Assembly: GCA_030697685.1 (NCBI GenBank) | Contig: JAUYPF010000038.1 | Location: 1 to 48,359, forward strand | Direction of reading: 5' to 3' | DNA from: a bacterium | GTDB lineage: Archaea; Nanobdellota; Nanobdellia; SCGC-AAA011-G17; GW2011-AR17 | DNA length: 48,359 nucleotides | Notes under the pieces: generated by a model | The model's database searches: none | What the model saw: only the letters and a program-made list of their open reading frames with translations | What the model was told of the DNA's origin: nothing | Position numbers and translations under genes: made by a program | Shown: positions 15,453-25,190 of the stretch, piece by piece | How the letters are laid out: the number at the start of each line of letters is the position of its first letter | Numbering within the stretch: position 1 is the first letter of the stretch

Positions 15453-17120
15453 TTATGTCCTATTTAGGTATTTCTTTGATAAAATCCTTGCTATAATTGC
15501 AACTATAAGAAGTATTCCAAAGAAAACTAGGAGTGTATATAAAGGTTCTGCAATGCTGCCTATGCCTGAACCAAAAAGAAGGATTTTCTTGAGCATGGTT
15601 TCTCCAATGATAAAGGGGTTGTATTGGACAATATTTCTTGTGTATATAGAGAGTGTTTCTAATGGAAGAATGGTATTTGAGAAAAAAAGCATAATCATTG
15701 CTGCGGAGATTGTTGCAAGGGTTACTGTTTGCTTTGTATTGAAGAGATAGCCAAAAAGCATCCCTAATAAGATGAAAAAAGAGCCTGTGGCTAAGAGCGC
15801 AAAGCCTGCGATAAAGAATGTTTGCAGGCTTAGAGTTGTGCTGAGGAAATAATAAATAACTGCTAAAAGGATGGTAATTTGAAAAGCAATGATGATGAAA
15901 TTACTTATGAATTCGCCTGCCATAAACAAAAATGCATTTGTTGGAGTAATGAAGTTTCTAAAATATGCACGTGATTCTTTTTCTGTGATTATACTTGCGG
16001 AGCTCATAAGCAGTGCGACGAACATAATAAGAAGTACAAGGATTGTTGGAAGGATGTATAGGAGATAGGAGTTTATAGAGCTAATTGGTTCTATTGCTGT
16101 TTTAATAGGAGAGACAATGCTTGCAACATTGGTGATTTTAATAGATTTAATATTGTCAGAAATTTCTTGCAGGTTTGTTGTAGCTGTTTCTAAATTTGTT
16201 TTTTCTGTGTTGAGTTTTGCAGTGATACCTGAAGCACTTGTTGTTAGAGTTGTTACTGATGCTTTACTGGTATCTAATTTTGCTCCAAGGCTATTATAAC
16301 TTGTTTCTAGACTATCGATAAGACTGTTGAGATTAGTAATATCTGTGCTAGAAATGTTATATTTGCCTTTTATGGAATTTACTTCTGTATCTAAAGATGT
16401 TGTATCTAAATTTGTATAGCTAAAATCTATTGCTGCTAAATCTGATGCAATGCTAGTTGTAGTTGTTTGTGCTTCTTCATTATTTGCAATTATTGATTGA
16501 ATATTTGCTTGGGTTTGGATTGTTTCTGTGTTTGTCGTATCCAAGACTGTGAGTATATGTGTAATAATTTCGGAACTCAATTGGGAGGCTTCTATTGATA
16601 CTTTTGTTGTAATTTGGCTTGCAATCAGGTTTGCAACGTTTAGGCGGGAATTATCAACATAAATTTTTACGATGTTATTTGCACTATTGTCTAAGACCAT
16701 GTTTGGTGGAAATATGACACACACCTGAAAGTCACTTGATTTTACTGCATCAATACATTCTGCTTCTGAATTCATTTTGAGAATATTGTATTGACTATCA
16801 GAAAGATTTGTAATAATAGAATCAGAAAGTGTTGAATAAGATTCAGAGTATGCTGCGATATTCAGATCAAATAATGTTGAAGTGTTGAATGATAAGGCAA
16901 CTAAAGTAATAATAAGTAATGGACCAAAGATAAAAATAAGTGCAGATACTTTTGAACGAATGAGTAATTTAATGTTTTTTGTGACTGCATAGAAGAGTTT
17001 TATGAAAGGATTTATTGGAGGTCTTTCTACAAAGAGATTAGGGCTTGCTAGCTGTGTTGGTAATTTTAATGGTGTTATTTTCTCTTTTTTCTCTGCTAAT
17101 CTTTTAATAAAACCCATCAT
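15453..17120 (-). CDS. ABC-2 type exporter permease with large extracellular loop
   Basis: 555 residues. After a cytosolic start, one membrane helix (SALIFIFGPLLIITLVALSF) leads to a long extracellular region of about 270 residues rich in Thr, Ser, Asn and coiled-coil heptads. Five or so helices follow from YLLYILPTILVLLIMFVALL to TLLVFFGILLIVAII. This is the ABC-2 permease plan seen in drug and polymer exporters. It overlaps the ATPase gene by four bases (ATGA). The substrate is unknown. Confidence 0.88.
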   Translation of the reverse strand: MMGFIKRLAEKKEKITPLKLPTQLASPNLFVERPPINPFIKLFYAVTKNIKLLIRSKVSALIFIFGPLLIITLVALSFNTSTLFDLNIAAYSESYSTLSDSIITNLSDSQYNILKMNSEAECIDAVKSSDFQVCVIFPPNMVLDNSANNIVKIYVDNSRLNVANLIASQITTKVSIEASQLSSEIITHILTVLDTTNTETIQTQANIQSIIANNEEAQTTTTSIASDLAAIDFSYTNLDTTSLDTEVNSIKGKYNISSTDITNLNSLIDSLETSYNSLGAKLDTSKASVTTLTTSASGITAKLNTEKTNLETATTNLQEISDNIKSIKITNVASIVSPIKTAIEPISSINSYLLYILPTILVLLIMFVALLMSSASIITEKESRAYFRNFITPTNAFLFMAGEFISNFIIIAFQITILLAVIYYFLSTTLSLQTFFIAGFALLATGSFFILLGMLFGYLFNTKQTVTLATISAAMIMLFFSNTILPLETLSIYTRNIVQYNPFIIGETMLKKILLFGSGIGSIAEPLYTLLVFFGILLIVAIIARILSKKYLNRT

Positions 17121-18049
17121 TTTCTTGTTGCCGCCTCAAAAACTTCTTCAATAGAAGGTTTGCTTACTTCCACATTTAGTAATTCGTCTCCTTTTGTTTT
17201 GACATAGGATAAAATAGTAATAAGAATTTTTTCAGGATCCCTTGTATAAATGTAAATATATCTCTCTTTTTGAAAAATATTTTTAGCTCCAGCTTTTTTT
17301 AGATAAGGAATAAGATTTTCGTATGTTTTCTTCTTTGTTTCAATTTTTATTATTTGGTCTTTTGTGTATTTGTCTTTCAGTTCGTCTGGGCTTCCCATTT
17401 CTAAAATTTTTCCATGATGAATAATCGCCAGAGTGTCACAAATCTTTTCAATTTCTCCAAGTAAATGTGAGGTTATGATAACTTTTGTACCATTGTCATC
17501 GATTCTTTTAATTAGTGCCATAATTTTTTTTCTTAGTACAGGATCAAGGTTTCCTGTTGGCTCGTCAAGAATAAGGATTTTTGGATTGTGAATCATTGAG
17601 CATGCGATATCTAAGCGTCTATACATTCCTGTAGAAAGCTCTTCTGCAATGACATGGCGAGAATCTTCTAATTCTACTAATTTAAGTAGCTCTTCTATTC
17701 TTTGTTTTAGATCTTGTTTTTGCATATTGTAGAGTCTTCCAAAATATTCTAAATTTTCTTCTACAGTTAATTTTTGATAAACTGAGCCTGCTTGTGTTGC
17801 AAAACCAAATAACTGGTTCATGACTCGTTGATGTTCACGAGTATTAATTCCATTGTAATATACTGCGCCTGAGTCTGGACGCCAAAAACCAATAATTATA
17901 TTTAGAAGGGTTGTTTTACCGCAACCTGAAAGGCCCATGATACCAAAGATTCCTTTATATGGAATAGAAAGATTGAGATTGTTTAGAACTATTTGTTTTC
18001 CAAATCTTTTTGTAACATTATCAATTCTAATAAAATCCTCTTTTTCCAT
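17117..18049 (-). CDS. ABC transporter ATP-binding protein
   Basis: 310 residues. Walker A is GLSGCGKTT near residues 38-46, the signature is ELSTGMYRR, Walker B is ILILDEPTGNLDP, and the switch histidine lies in ITSHLLGEIE. A C-terminal extension with a ferredoxin-like pattern (KIETKKKTYENLIPYLKKAG) is common in ABC-2 exporter ATPases. It energises the permease encoded immediately downstream. A GATATTTAAAG box before the start is a likely promoter for the pair. Confidence 0.95.
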   Translation of the reverse strand: MEKEDFIRIDNVTKRFGKQIVLNNLNLSIPYKGIFGIMGLSGCGKTTLLNIIIGFWRPDSGAVYYNGINTREHQRVMNQLFGFATQAGSVYQKLTVEENLEYFGRLYNMQKQDLKQRIEELLKLVELEDSRHVIAEELSTGMYRRLDIACSMIHNPKILILDEPTGNLDPVLRKKIMALIKRIDDNGTKVIITSHLLGEIEKICDTLAIIHHGKILEMGSPDELKDKYTKDQIIKIETKKKTYENLIPYLKKAGAKNIFQKERYIYIYTRDPEKILITILSYVKTKGDELLNVEVSKPSIEEVFEAATRK

Positions 18050-18122
18050 TAAAGTATAAAGGGTATTATTTCTTTAAATATCTTTGCAAAAGTTTATTAA
18101 AGTTATTTGCTTTAAAAAATGT

Positions 18123-18923
18123 ATGAAACACAAGTGGTGGGTTATTTCTCTTCTTTTACTTTTATTTATTCTTGCACAGGTTATTGGGCTCATTGTGAGT
18201 GTTCATTATACTACTGGTGCAGATCTTCCTTTAGGTATTGAAAGACCAGAAGTTAATCCAGAAACCTCTTATATTTCTTTATTTTTGATTTTACTTGTTG
18301 CAACTGGAATGGTTCTTATTTTACTTCACTTTCGACTTTTTCTTTTGTGGAGAATATGGTTTCTTGTGAGTGTGTTTCTTACTTTAGTTATTAGTTTTGG
18401 TGTTTTCTTTTCTGCATCTGTTGCATTAGTATTTGCGATTATTTTTTCTGTATGGAGAGTTTTTAAGCCAAATCCAATTGTGCATAATCTTACAGAACTT
18501 TTTATTTATGGTGCGCTAGCTGCAATTTTTGTTCCTTTGCTGACACTTTTTTCTGTTTCTGCTTTGCTTATTCTTATTTCAGTGTATGATTATATTGCAG
18601 TGCGAAAAACAGCACATATGATCAAGTTGGCGAAGTCTCAAGGTGAGGCTAAAGTGTTTGCTGGGTTGCTTATCCCTTATGAAAATAATGTTGCCTTGCT
18701 CGGTGGGGGAGATATTGGTTTTCCATTACTCTTTGCTGCTGTTTCTATGAATACTTTTGGTTTAGGGATGCTTGATTGGAGAGCGTATATTATTCCTGTT
18801 TGTGCAGGATTGTTGTTATTTGCTTTATTTGTGAAAGGTGAAAAGAAGAAGTATTACCCTGCTATGCCCTATGTGAGTTTGGGTTGTTTATTAGGATTGG
18901 TTATTTTGCTTTTAGTTCTTTAA
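18123..18923 (+). CDS. Presenilin-type intramembrane aspartyl protease
   Basis: 266 residues from the ATG at 18123, chosen because TTTATTAAAG lies about 25 bases upstream. Multiple membrane helices carry the presenilin/SPP signatures: YD in SVYDYIAVRKTAHMI, GxGD as LLGGGDIGFPLLF, and a PAL-like motif PAMPY in the C-terminal region. Archaeal homologues (PSH) cleave transmembrane segments inside the lipid bilayer. Here the PAL motif has Met in place of Leu. Native substrates are unknown. It is divergent from the ABC exporter operon. Confidence 0.88.
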   Translation: MKHKWWVISLLLLLFILAQVIGLIVSVHYTTGADLPLGIERPEVNPETSYISLFLILLVATGMVLILLHFRLFLLWRIWFLVSVFLTLVISFGVFFSASVALVFAIIFSVWRVFKPNPIVHNLTELFIYGALAAIFVPLLTLFSVSALLILISVYDYIAVRKTAHMIKLAKSQGEAKVFAGLLIPYENNVALLGGGDIGFPLLFAAVSMNTFGLGMLDWRAYIIPVCAGLLLFALFVKGEKKKYYPAMPYVSLGCLLGLVILLLVL

Positions 18924-18959
18924 GAAAGACTTTTAAGTACGATCTTTTCATGTTCTTTT

Positions 18960-19514
18960 ATGGTAAATGTTTGGAGTAGTGATTACACGTATCCAGGAAG
19001 ATTTAGGAGAATATTTTTCCTTCCTCCAGTTGTAGCTAGAGAAGGAAGGTTATTAGACTGGGGATGTTCTTATGGTTATACGAGTTCTGATATTTCTTTA
19101 GCATATCCTGAAAGAGAAGTTTTAGGTGTAGATATTTATCCTGAGCGTATTGCACGTGCGCAATGTATTACTTTACATGGTAGACTTGCTTTTTTAGCTG
19201 AAGATGGATTTGATTTTTTACGAAGAGGAGAGAAATTTGGTGCGATCTTTGCTTTGAATAATGTCCTTCCTGGGTTTATTGAAGGAGAACCAGAGCCTTC
19301 ACTTATTCGTGAATTAGGGTTGCTTATGCGTGAGAGTCTTCTCCCTAGAGGAGTTCTTCTTGTTAGTTCAGAAAGATCGCGAGATGATTATCAACATCAT
19401 ATTTTTGCATATCGTAAGGGTAAAGGAATAGAAATTGAACCGTTTTTAGAATATGGGCCTGTGAATCCTGATGCTTCTAAACTTAGAGAGTTTAAGGGAC
19501 TTTTCTTTTATTAA
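18960..19514 (+). CDS. Class I SAM-dependent methyltransferase-like protein
   Basis: 184 residues. Motif I is RLLDWGCSYGYTSSDIS, followed by an acidic end of strand 2 in VLGVDIYPERIARAQ and FGAIFALNNVLPGF as the motif IV region. The fold is clear, while the substrate cannot be read from the sequence. It is short and lacks accessory domains. It follows the protease gene by 36 bases and may share its transcript. Confidence 0.8.
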   Translation: MVNVWSSDYTYPGRFRRIFFLPPVVAREGRLLDWGCSYGYTSSDISLAYPEREVLGVDIYPERIARAQCITLHGRLAFLAEDGFDFLRRGEKFGAIFALNNVLPGFIEGEPEPSLIRELGLLMRESLLPRGVLLVSSERSRDDYQHHIFAYRKGKGIEIEPFLEYGPVNPDASKLREFKGLFFY

Positions 19515-20221
19515 GAAAGAGTAATTACAATCCTTCGATTATTCTTCCCTTTATTTTCGGCTTTGACAAAATGAATTTCTCCTACTTCAGCAGTATTCTT
19601 TAAATGTGTGCCACCACAAGCTTCTTTTCCAAATCCTTCAATATCTACAATACGAACTTCTTGAATTTCTTCAGAAAAACCTTTTGCAAGAGAAGTCATT
19701 TTCTCTCCAAGAATAGTTTCTGCTTCTTTTCGTGGAAGCAAAGAGAAATGAATAGGATGTGCTTCTTTGATAATTTTATTTGCTTGTGTAATATATTCTA
19801 AAACTTTATCTTTCTCATAATTCTCTAAAGAAAAATCTATGCGTGCTTTGTCTATTTCTAGTTGGTTTCCTGTAATCAATGCACCAGTTGCATGGGAAAT
19901 AACTTCAGAAAGAATGTGCGCAGCGGTATGATAACGCATGAGGATGTATCTTCTGCCCCAATCAATGGTTCCATGAATATTATCTCCTTCTTTCAAACCA
20001 AGATCAGAAAGTTCATGAATAATTTCTCCATCTTCTTTTTTGACAAAAACTATTTTGTATGTATTTCCATTACATGTAATGACACCAGTATCATATGGTT
20101 GTCCACCACCAGCAGGATAGAAGTATGTTTGATCTAATACAATAAAAACTCCTTCTTTTACTTTTGTGACTCGTGCATCAAATTCTTTCTTGTAACAATC
20201 TAGAAGATAAGGTGCTTTCAT
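19511..20221 (-). CDS. alaX: Alanyl-tRNA editing protein AlaX
   Basis: 236 residues, the AlaX-M size class. It carries FYPAGGGQPYDTG, the first zinc half-site HTAAH and the second in CGGTH, in normal order. These free-standing relatives of the AlaRS editing domain hydrolyse mischarged Ser- or Gly-tRNA(Ala) in the cytosol. Its start overlaps the DHH gene stop by ATGA, so translation is coupled to that enzyme and to the surface protein upstream. Confidence 0.95.
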   Translation of the reverse strand: MKAPYLLDCYKKEFDARVTKVKEGVFIVLDQTYFYPAGGGQPYDTGVITCNGNTYKIVFVKKEDGEIIHELSDLGLKEGDNIHGTIDWGRRYILMRYHTAAHILSEVISHATGALITGNQLEIDKARIDFSLENYEKDKVLEYITQANKIIKEAHPIHFSLLPRKEAETILGEKMTSLAKGFSEEIQEVRIVDIEGFGKEACGGTHLKNTAEVGEIHFVKAENKGKNNRRIVITLS

Positions 20222-21261
20222 TTTTTATTTGCTTCTGCAACCAATTTTTTAAATTTTGCTATAAAAATGCCAAATTCTTCGTTGAGAACATTTGCACCAC
20301 AAGCAAGATCATGGCCACCGCCATAACCAGTTAAACCTTCTAAAGATTTTTTAATTATGTCAGGAAGTTTTATTTTTGTAGAACGAAGGCTCATTACTAC
20401 TTTGTCGTCTTTTATTCTTCCAATAATAACTATTTTTTCTGGTCTTCTGTAAATAATTTCATTTGAAATGAGACTCGTAAAACTATCTTGACTTGATGGA
20501 TAGGTATAGAGAAGGATTTTGTTCTTGGTTTTTACTTTTTTTGCTTCCTCCAATGTCTTTTGATATTTCTTTTCCATTTCAGAAAAATGCTTCCAAACGA
20601 ATTTTCCTCGTGCAGTTTCTTGTTTGAGGATTTCCCATGGACTTTCTATTCTCGTGAGAACTTTTATACATTGTTTTGAGTCTTGACTTTTTCCTTTCAA
20701 AGAAAAAATGAAACTTCTAATCAATATACCAAAATTTGTATCGAACATAATTTGCCCTGGATGTTTTGCTTCAAGAATCAAGCCTGGATATTGCTTTTGA
20801 AAGTCTTCAATAAGGTCTGGAGGGATATACCAATCTCCAATAATTCCAATCATTGCTATCCACATATCTTTTTTGGTTACTTGGTATGCCCAATAGGATG
20901 TTGGACGATTATCCTCATCATTTTCCTTTCTTGGATTGTAATAATGGTAATGTGGAGATTTTATTATTAATGGGAAGTGGTGGTCAATGTGAATGATTGG
21001 TGTTTTTATTGCCATAACAAAATCTTCTTCAATAACTGCTTTGTCTAAAATAATAATCAAGTCTGCATTCTCTCTTATTACTTTTTCTGCTATTGCTTCA
21101 TTGAGCTGCCCTTTAATTGGCATTCCTTTTCCTTTTTGTGTATATTTCCAGAGTACGAGAAAAGAGCATAAGCCATCTTGATCATCATCAAATAGAAAAA
21201 GAGGATTCTCTGCTTTATTTAGAAGATTTCTAATCTCTTGGAGTTCAGTTTCTGTAATCAT
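20218..21261 (-). CDS. DHH-DHHA1 family phosphoesterase
   Basis: 347 residues. Motif I is FLFDDDQDGLCSFL, the DHH motif appears as HIDHHFP, and the C-terminal DHHA1 signature is GYGGGHDLACGA. Archaeal members include RecJ-like nucleases such as the GINS-associated GAN and small nucleotide phosphoesterases. Which one this is cannot be decided by eye. Upstream it overlaps the surface protein gene by four bases and downstream the AlaX gene by four. Confidence 0.9.
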   Translation of the reverse strand: MITETELQEIRNLLNKAENPLFLFDDDQDGLCSFLVLWKYTQKGKGMPIKGQLNEAIAEKVIRENADLIIILDKAVIEEDFVMAIKTPIIHIDHHFPLIIKSPHYHYYNPRKENDEDNRPTSYWAYQVTKKDMWIAMIGIIGDWYIPPDLIEDFQKQYPGLILEAKHPGQIMFDTNFGILIRSFIFSLKGKSQDSKQCIKVLTRIESPWEILKQETARGKFVWKHFSEMEKKYQKTLEEAKKVKTKNKILLYTYPSSQDSFTSLISNEIIYRRPEKIVIIGRIKDDKVVMSLRSTKIKLPDIIKKSLEGLTGYGGGHDLACGANVLNEEFGIFIAKFKKLVAEANKK

Positions 21262-22784
21262 TTTTTCCTTTTATAAAAATCAGTATAGTCTGTTGGTGGT
21301 GCTGCTGCTGCAGGACTATATTGAAATGGTGTTGTATCTTGCTTTCTCTCGCCCTTTTTAAGGGTTGTGAAATAATATATGAGGAAGGAAATGAGAACTA
21401 TTCCAATGCTCACTATTGCAAGTAGAATAATTGCTTTTGCTGCAGATTTTTTCTTTTCACAAACTCCTTGTTTACAGACTTCTTTAGAATTACAAGAAAC
21501 ATCTAAGGAACATGAAGAACAAGTTTCTCCAGATTCTATGATTTTATTTCCACATACTGCAGAGCTTGTACTTTCTGTGAGAATAGAATCTACATCTATT
21601 TCTGAGATTACTATATTCCCTACCGTTAGTGTCCATATTTGTGTTGTTTCTGTTGTGCCATCAGATACTGTTGCCTTGATTGTAAATACTCCTTCTTCTA
21701 TTGCTGTGTAGGAAAAGTTTTCATCTGTATCTGTTTGTATTATATCATTCACATACCAGGTATAAGTTAAAGTATTGCTTTCTGCATCTGAAACAGAAAG
21801 AGAAAAGTCTTGTGTGTCTCCAGGCTCTATTGCTGGATCTGTATCTGGAGAATGGGAATTTATTATTGGTGCTGTATTTGTTGTTGATGCTGAGCCTACT
21901 GTTATCGTAAAACTATTACTTGTTGCAGAAGCAGAGCCATCACTTGCGGTGATTGTTAGATTTTCTGTTCCTTCCCAATCTTTATCTGGACTAAGTATTA
22001 ATATTGAAGCATTTTGTACAATGTCAATATGTGCTGCAGAAGTAGAATAAGTGAGATTTGTATTTGGATCAATGTCTGAAAAATAACTATTCATGTTGAG
22101 TGTGGTATTTACATTTTTCTCTAGGATTATGCTGGAAATATTTGCAATTTTTTGTGGTGCATCATTGACATTTGTTATATTTATAAGAATTTCATTGCTT
22201 GTTTTTGTGCTTGTTTCATATTTTCCTGTAATGGTAATGTTTTGTGAGCCTGTAAAATTTGCTGAAGGCTGAATGCTTAGTTGGTTATTAGAATCAATAC
22301 TTAAGAGAATACTTGTGTTCCCAGAAAAAGTATAGTAGCTTGCCCCAGTAAAATAGTTGTCTAAATCAAAGAGTGCAGAACTATTTGCATCTTCTTTAAT
22401 TGATTGATTTGGAATTATACTCGAAAATGCTAAAGTGGAAATTGTTAAAGAATTATTGCTTGACGCTGAGATATTTTCGTTGTTTGAATTGAATGCAAAA
22501 CAATTCCAAGTATATGTGCCTTGGGAAAGGCTTGATATGAGAAAGTTTGCAGATGTGCTTGCATTTGTTTGCGTTGCAATTTGTATCCATGAAGAGCTGG
22601 GTGTATTCATGTATAAACTTATTGAACTTATTGTGTATGTTGCTTCTGTTGCTGTACATGAAAAGATAATAGAAGTCATGTTTGTTGTATTTCCAGAGCT
22701 TGGTGTATTTAAAGAAACAGAAAGTGCCAATACTGATTGGAGGAAGAGCACTAGGACTAGAAGAATGAGAGCCTCTTTTTTCAT
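21258..22784 (-). CDS. Secreted, membrane-anchored surface protein with Ig/cadherin-like repeats
   Basis: 508 residues. A signal peptide (ALILLVLVLFLQSVLA) is followed by Thr/Ser/Asn-rich beta domains with cadherin- or Ig-like patterns (ISSIILEKNVNTTLNMNSYF, LTITASDGSASATSNSFTI, FTIKATVSDGTTETTQIW). Next comes a small Cys-rich module CGNKIIESGETCSSCSLDVS, then a membrane helix (AIILLAIVSIGIVLISFLIYYF) and a short Pro/Ala-rich cytosolic tail. It is probably a cell-surface or adhesion protein. It heads a coupled operon with two cytosolic RNA/nucleotide enzymes, an odd combination. Confidence 0.85.
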   Translation of the reverse strand: MKKEALILLVLVLFLQSVLALSVSLNTPSSGNTTNMTSIIFSCTATEATYTISSISLYMNTPSSSWIQIATQTNASTSANFLISSLSQGTYTWNCFAFNSNNENISASSNNSLTISTLAFSSIIPNQSIKEDANSSALFDLDNYFTGASYYTFSGNTSILLSIDSNNQLSIQPSANFTGSQNITITGKYETSTKTSNEILINITNVNDAPQKIANISSIILEKNVNTTLNMNSYFSDIDPNTNLTYSTSAAHIDIVQNASILILSPDKDWEGTENLTITASDGSASATSNSFTITVGSASTTNTAPIINSHSPDTDPAIEPGDTQDFSLSVSDAESNTLTYTWYVNDIIQTDTDENFSYTAIEEGVFTIKATVSDGTTETTQIWTLTVGNIVISEIDVDSILTESTSSAVCGNKIIESGETCSSCSLDVSCNSKEVCKQGVCEKKKSAAKAIILLAIVSIGIVLISFLIYYFTTLKKGERKQDTTPFQYSPAAAAPPTDYTDFYKRKK

Positions 22785-22858
22785 ACACTTATTAGAGAAA
22801 GGCTATTTAAATATCTTTTGCCAATAGTTTTAAATAATGTTTATTCTTTATAGAAGCA

Positions 22859-23176
22859 ATGGATTGGAAAATATTTTTATATATCTTTTTGATCATTGCA
22901 TTTCTTGTATTCCTGAAATTAAGCAATCTCAAAGTAAATGGAAAAAAAGTTTTAAGTTTTCCTTTGCGTCTTTTGATTGCATTATTTTTCCCTATACTCT
23001 TTCTTTTGATTATTCTTTTTAGTTCAGTATTCTTTCTTCTTCTTTTTGCTTTACTTTTGTTTCTCTTTTTTGTATTTCTTATTTTCTTTATTTTGGGAAG
23101 AGTTCGTTTGTTCTCTAGAAAAAAGAAGCATTTAGATGGTGATATGATTACTGTACATAAAGTGAAGAGAAAGTAA
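22859..23176 (+). CDS. Small membrane protein, 105 aa
   Basis: One N-terminal helix (IFLYIFLIIAFLVFLKL) and two more very hydrophobic helices (LLIALFFPILFLLIILF, LLLFALLLFLFFVFLIFFILG) are followed by a basic tail ending in KVKRK. It has no polar residues inside the helices and no known motif. A TTTAAATAA box about 21 bases before the ATG supports expression. It is divergent from the surface protein operon. Confidence 0.65.
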   Translation: MDWKIFLYIFLIIAFLVFLKLSNLKVNGKKVLSFPLRLLIALFFPILFLLIILFSSVFFLLLFALLLFLFFVFLIFFILGRVRLFSRKKKHLDGDMITVHKVKRK

Positions 23177-23579
23177 GATATTCTGTAAATGCCTTTGAGT
23201 CTTTTATAGCGTCTCTTTTTATTTGTCTATATTTTGTAAGAAGCTCTCTTACGCTCGTTTGTTTTTCTCCTTCTCCAAGAAAAAGATCTTCAATCCCTGT
23301 TAGAACTTCATTTTTTAGATAGTCTGGGCACATTGCTCGTAGCTCATAATAACCACTGCTTTCTCTGGGTTCTATATATAGTCCATAAAGAAGGCCATGT
23401 TCTAAAGAGTGATATGCTTTTATGATTTCAAATTCCACATCTCCAAATTCTATTTTTTCTGTTTTAGAAGTTCCTTGCCATTCAGTTACATTTTCTTTTT
23501 TTTGGAGTTTTATTTCCTTGAAGAAATCTTCTAAAGCTTTGCAATTTCCTTCTAATATCTCAATCCAAGTATATTTCAT
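23148..23579 (-). CDS. Hypothetical protein, 143 aa
   Basis: The ATG at 23579 is preferred; the ORF-track start would run back through the T-rich spacer into the L15e gene. The protein is soluble and mixed alpha/beta (EIIKAYHSLEHGLLYGLYIE, then a Lys-rich helix TKYRQIKRDAIKDSKAF). I do not recognise it. It lies directly downstream of L15e on the same strand and converges with the small membrane gene, overlapping its 3' end by 29 bases. Confidence 0.6.
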   Translation of the reverse strand: MKYTWIEILEGNCKALEDFFKEIKLQKKENVTEWQGTSKTEKIEFGDVEFEIIKAYHSLEHGLLYGLYIEPRESSGYYELRAMCPDYLKNEVLTGIEDLFLGEGEKQTSVRELLTKYRQIKRDAIKDSKAFTEYLTFSSLYVQ

Positions 23580-23640
23580 AATTTTTGTTTTTTTCTTCTT
23601 CTTTAAAAATAGAAAGGTAAAAAAATAAGAAATAAAAGGT

Positions 23641-24219
23641 TTACTTTGAGAGCCTTTTATTTGCTCTTCTTCCAGGACGGATTTTTTCTCTTCCTTTTCC
23701 TGTATGAAGCATTCCACGGGATTTCTGACCAGCAGATGTTTTTCCTCGTAAGACTCTGTTTGTATGTTTTCTGTAACAGATCCAATTGAGATTTTTGTCT
23801 GCTTTTATTTCAGGCATATATGGATCAACCATGACTACTTCGTACCAATAATGTATACCATCTTTGCCAACCCAATATGAGTTTAGTACTTCAAGATTTT
23901 TGAAGGATCTTTGTACTTTTTGTTCAGCTATCCATTGATAAGACATACCGACGATTTTTTTTCGTCTCATAGTTCGAGATCTTCTACCATGCTTTCGTGC
24001 TTCTCTCTTTCTTCCACCACGCTTCACACGTACACGGACTACAGTAATTCCTTTCTTTGCTTTGTAGCCAAGTGATCTAGCACGATCTAATCTTGTTGGT
24101 CTTTTAATAGAAGTAATAACATTTTCTTTTCGCCATGCGATAAGTCTTTCTTTATAGAGTGGGCCTAGGTTTTCTTTTGGTTGCTTCCAGAGCTCACGTA
24201 TTGCTTGATACATTCCCAT
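23641..24219 (-). CDS. rpl15e: Large-subunit ribosomal protein L15e
   Basis: 192 residues, basic throughout. Recognisable family segments are MYQAIRELWKQP, RPTRLDRARSLGYKAKKG, GGRKREARKHGRRSR and the C-terminal LRGKTSAGQKSRGM. L15e is an archaeal/eukaryotic protein of the large subunit that contacts 23S rRNA deep in the particle. Length and motifs are complete. It is expressed apart from the main ribosomal clusters, as is common for this protein. Confidence 0.98.
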   Translation of the reverse strand: MGMYQAIRELWKQPKENLGPLYKERLIAWRKENVITSIKRPTRLDRARSLGYKAKKGITVVRVRVKRGGRKREARKHGRRSRTMRRKKIVGMSYQWIAEQKVQRSFKNLEVLNSYWVGKDGIHYWYEVVMVDPYMPEIKADKNLNWICYRKHTNRVLRGKTSAGQKSRGMLHTGKGREKIRPGRRANKRLSK

Positions 24220-24306
24220 TGTTTTTCTCCGTATTTCCTTAAGGATTCAGGTTGCAAAGCCTACATTTCCTGTGTAAAGGATAGAATCAAGGATTTTTCT
24301 TGCTTT

Positions 24307-25104
24307 TTAAAGGTTTCTCTTTAAAATTTGTTTATATTTCTTTGTAATATGTTTTAAAACTTCTTCATGTATCACTTTATTAGTTCCTAAAAAGCTTGGT
24401 CCTTCTTTTGAGGATTTTCCATAAAAATCAGTCCATTTTCCTTTTGCTTCTTCAAGAATTAAACTTGGCCCTGCAATATCCCATGGCCCTAATCCTGGAT
24501 ATGTAACAATATCAATAGATCCTTTTGCAAGTTCACAAATACCAACTGATGCTGGGGATTTTACATATCTGTGCTCAACGAGAGGAGTAAGAGTTTTATC
24601 AAAAATTTCACTCATTACTGTTCGCATTGGTTCTTTATTTCTGTAATCATAGATATAGATACATTCTTGTAATTTTTTTCTTTTACTTACTTGAAGTTTT
24701 ATCCTTTTGTTTTTTTCTATAAGATAAGATCCTTTCCCTTTCTCTGCGTAAAATAGTTGTTTAGTTGTTGGTTTATATACTGCTCCAAGAGTAGCTTCAT
24801 TATTTTTTATAAGGGAAATGACAATAGCATAATCTTCCATTCCTTGTTTATATGCCTTTGTTCCATCAATAGGATCAACAAGCCACATGAAGGAAGAATG
24901 TTCTTTTTTTGTTTCTTCTCCAACAAAGGTTGCTTTTGGTTCAATTTTCTTTAATTCTTGTTTTAGAAATAGTTCTATTTCTTCATCTGCATTTGTTACC
25001 CATGTATTATCTTCTTTTTTCTTACTTTCCACAGTACTTTGAAGCTTTATTGTTTTTTCACCAGCCTTTTTTAGGATTGGAAAAATCTTTTGTAAATATT
25101 CCAT
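24307..25104 (-). CDS. Inositol monophosphatase/CysQ-family phosphatase
   Basis: 265 residues. The metal-binding motifs of the lithium-sensitive phosphatase superfamily are in order: GEET, WLVDPIDGTKAY, then GPWDIAGPSLILEEAKG near the C-terminus. Family members hydrolyse inositol monophosphate, fructose-1,6-bisphosphate or 3'-phosphoadenosine 5'-phosphate. The sequence around the DPIDGTK loop alone does not settle the substrate. No neighbouring sulfur or inositol genes help. Confidence 0.9.
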   Translation of the reverse strand: MEYLQKIFPILKKAGEKTIKLQSTVESKKKEDNTWVTNADEEIELFLKQELKKIEPKATFVGEETKKEHSSFMWLVDPIDGTKAYKQGMEDYAIVISLIKNNEATLGAVYKPTTKQLFYAEKGKGSYLIEKNKRIKLQVSKRKKLQECIYIYDYRNKEPMRTVMSEIFDKTLTPLVEHRYVKSPASVGICELAKGSIDIVTYPGLGPWDIAGPSLILEEAKGKWTDFYGKSSKEGPSFLGTNKVIHEEVLKHITKKYKQILKRNL

Positions 25105-25190
25105 TGTTTTTTTCTTTCCTTTACAAAGGATGAATGAATGGATTTTTCTTTATTAATGTTTTGGCATGTTTATTTGGTCTTTAGGGATAT

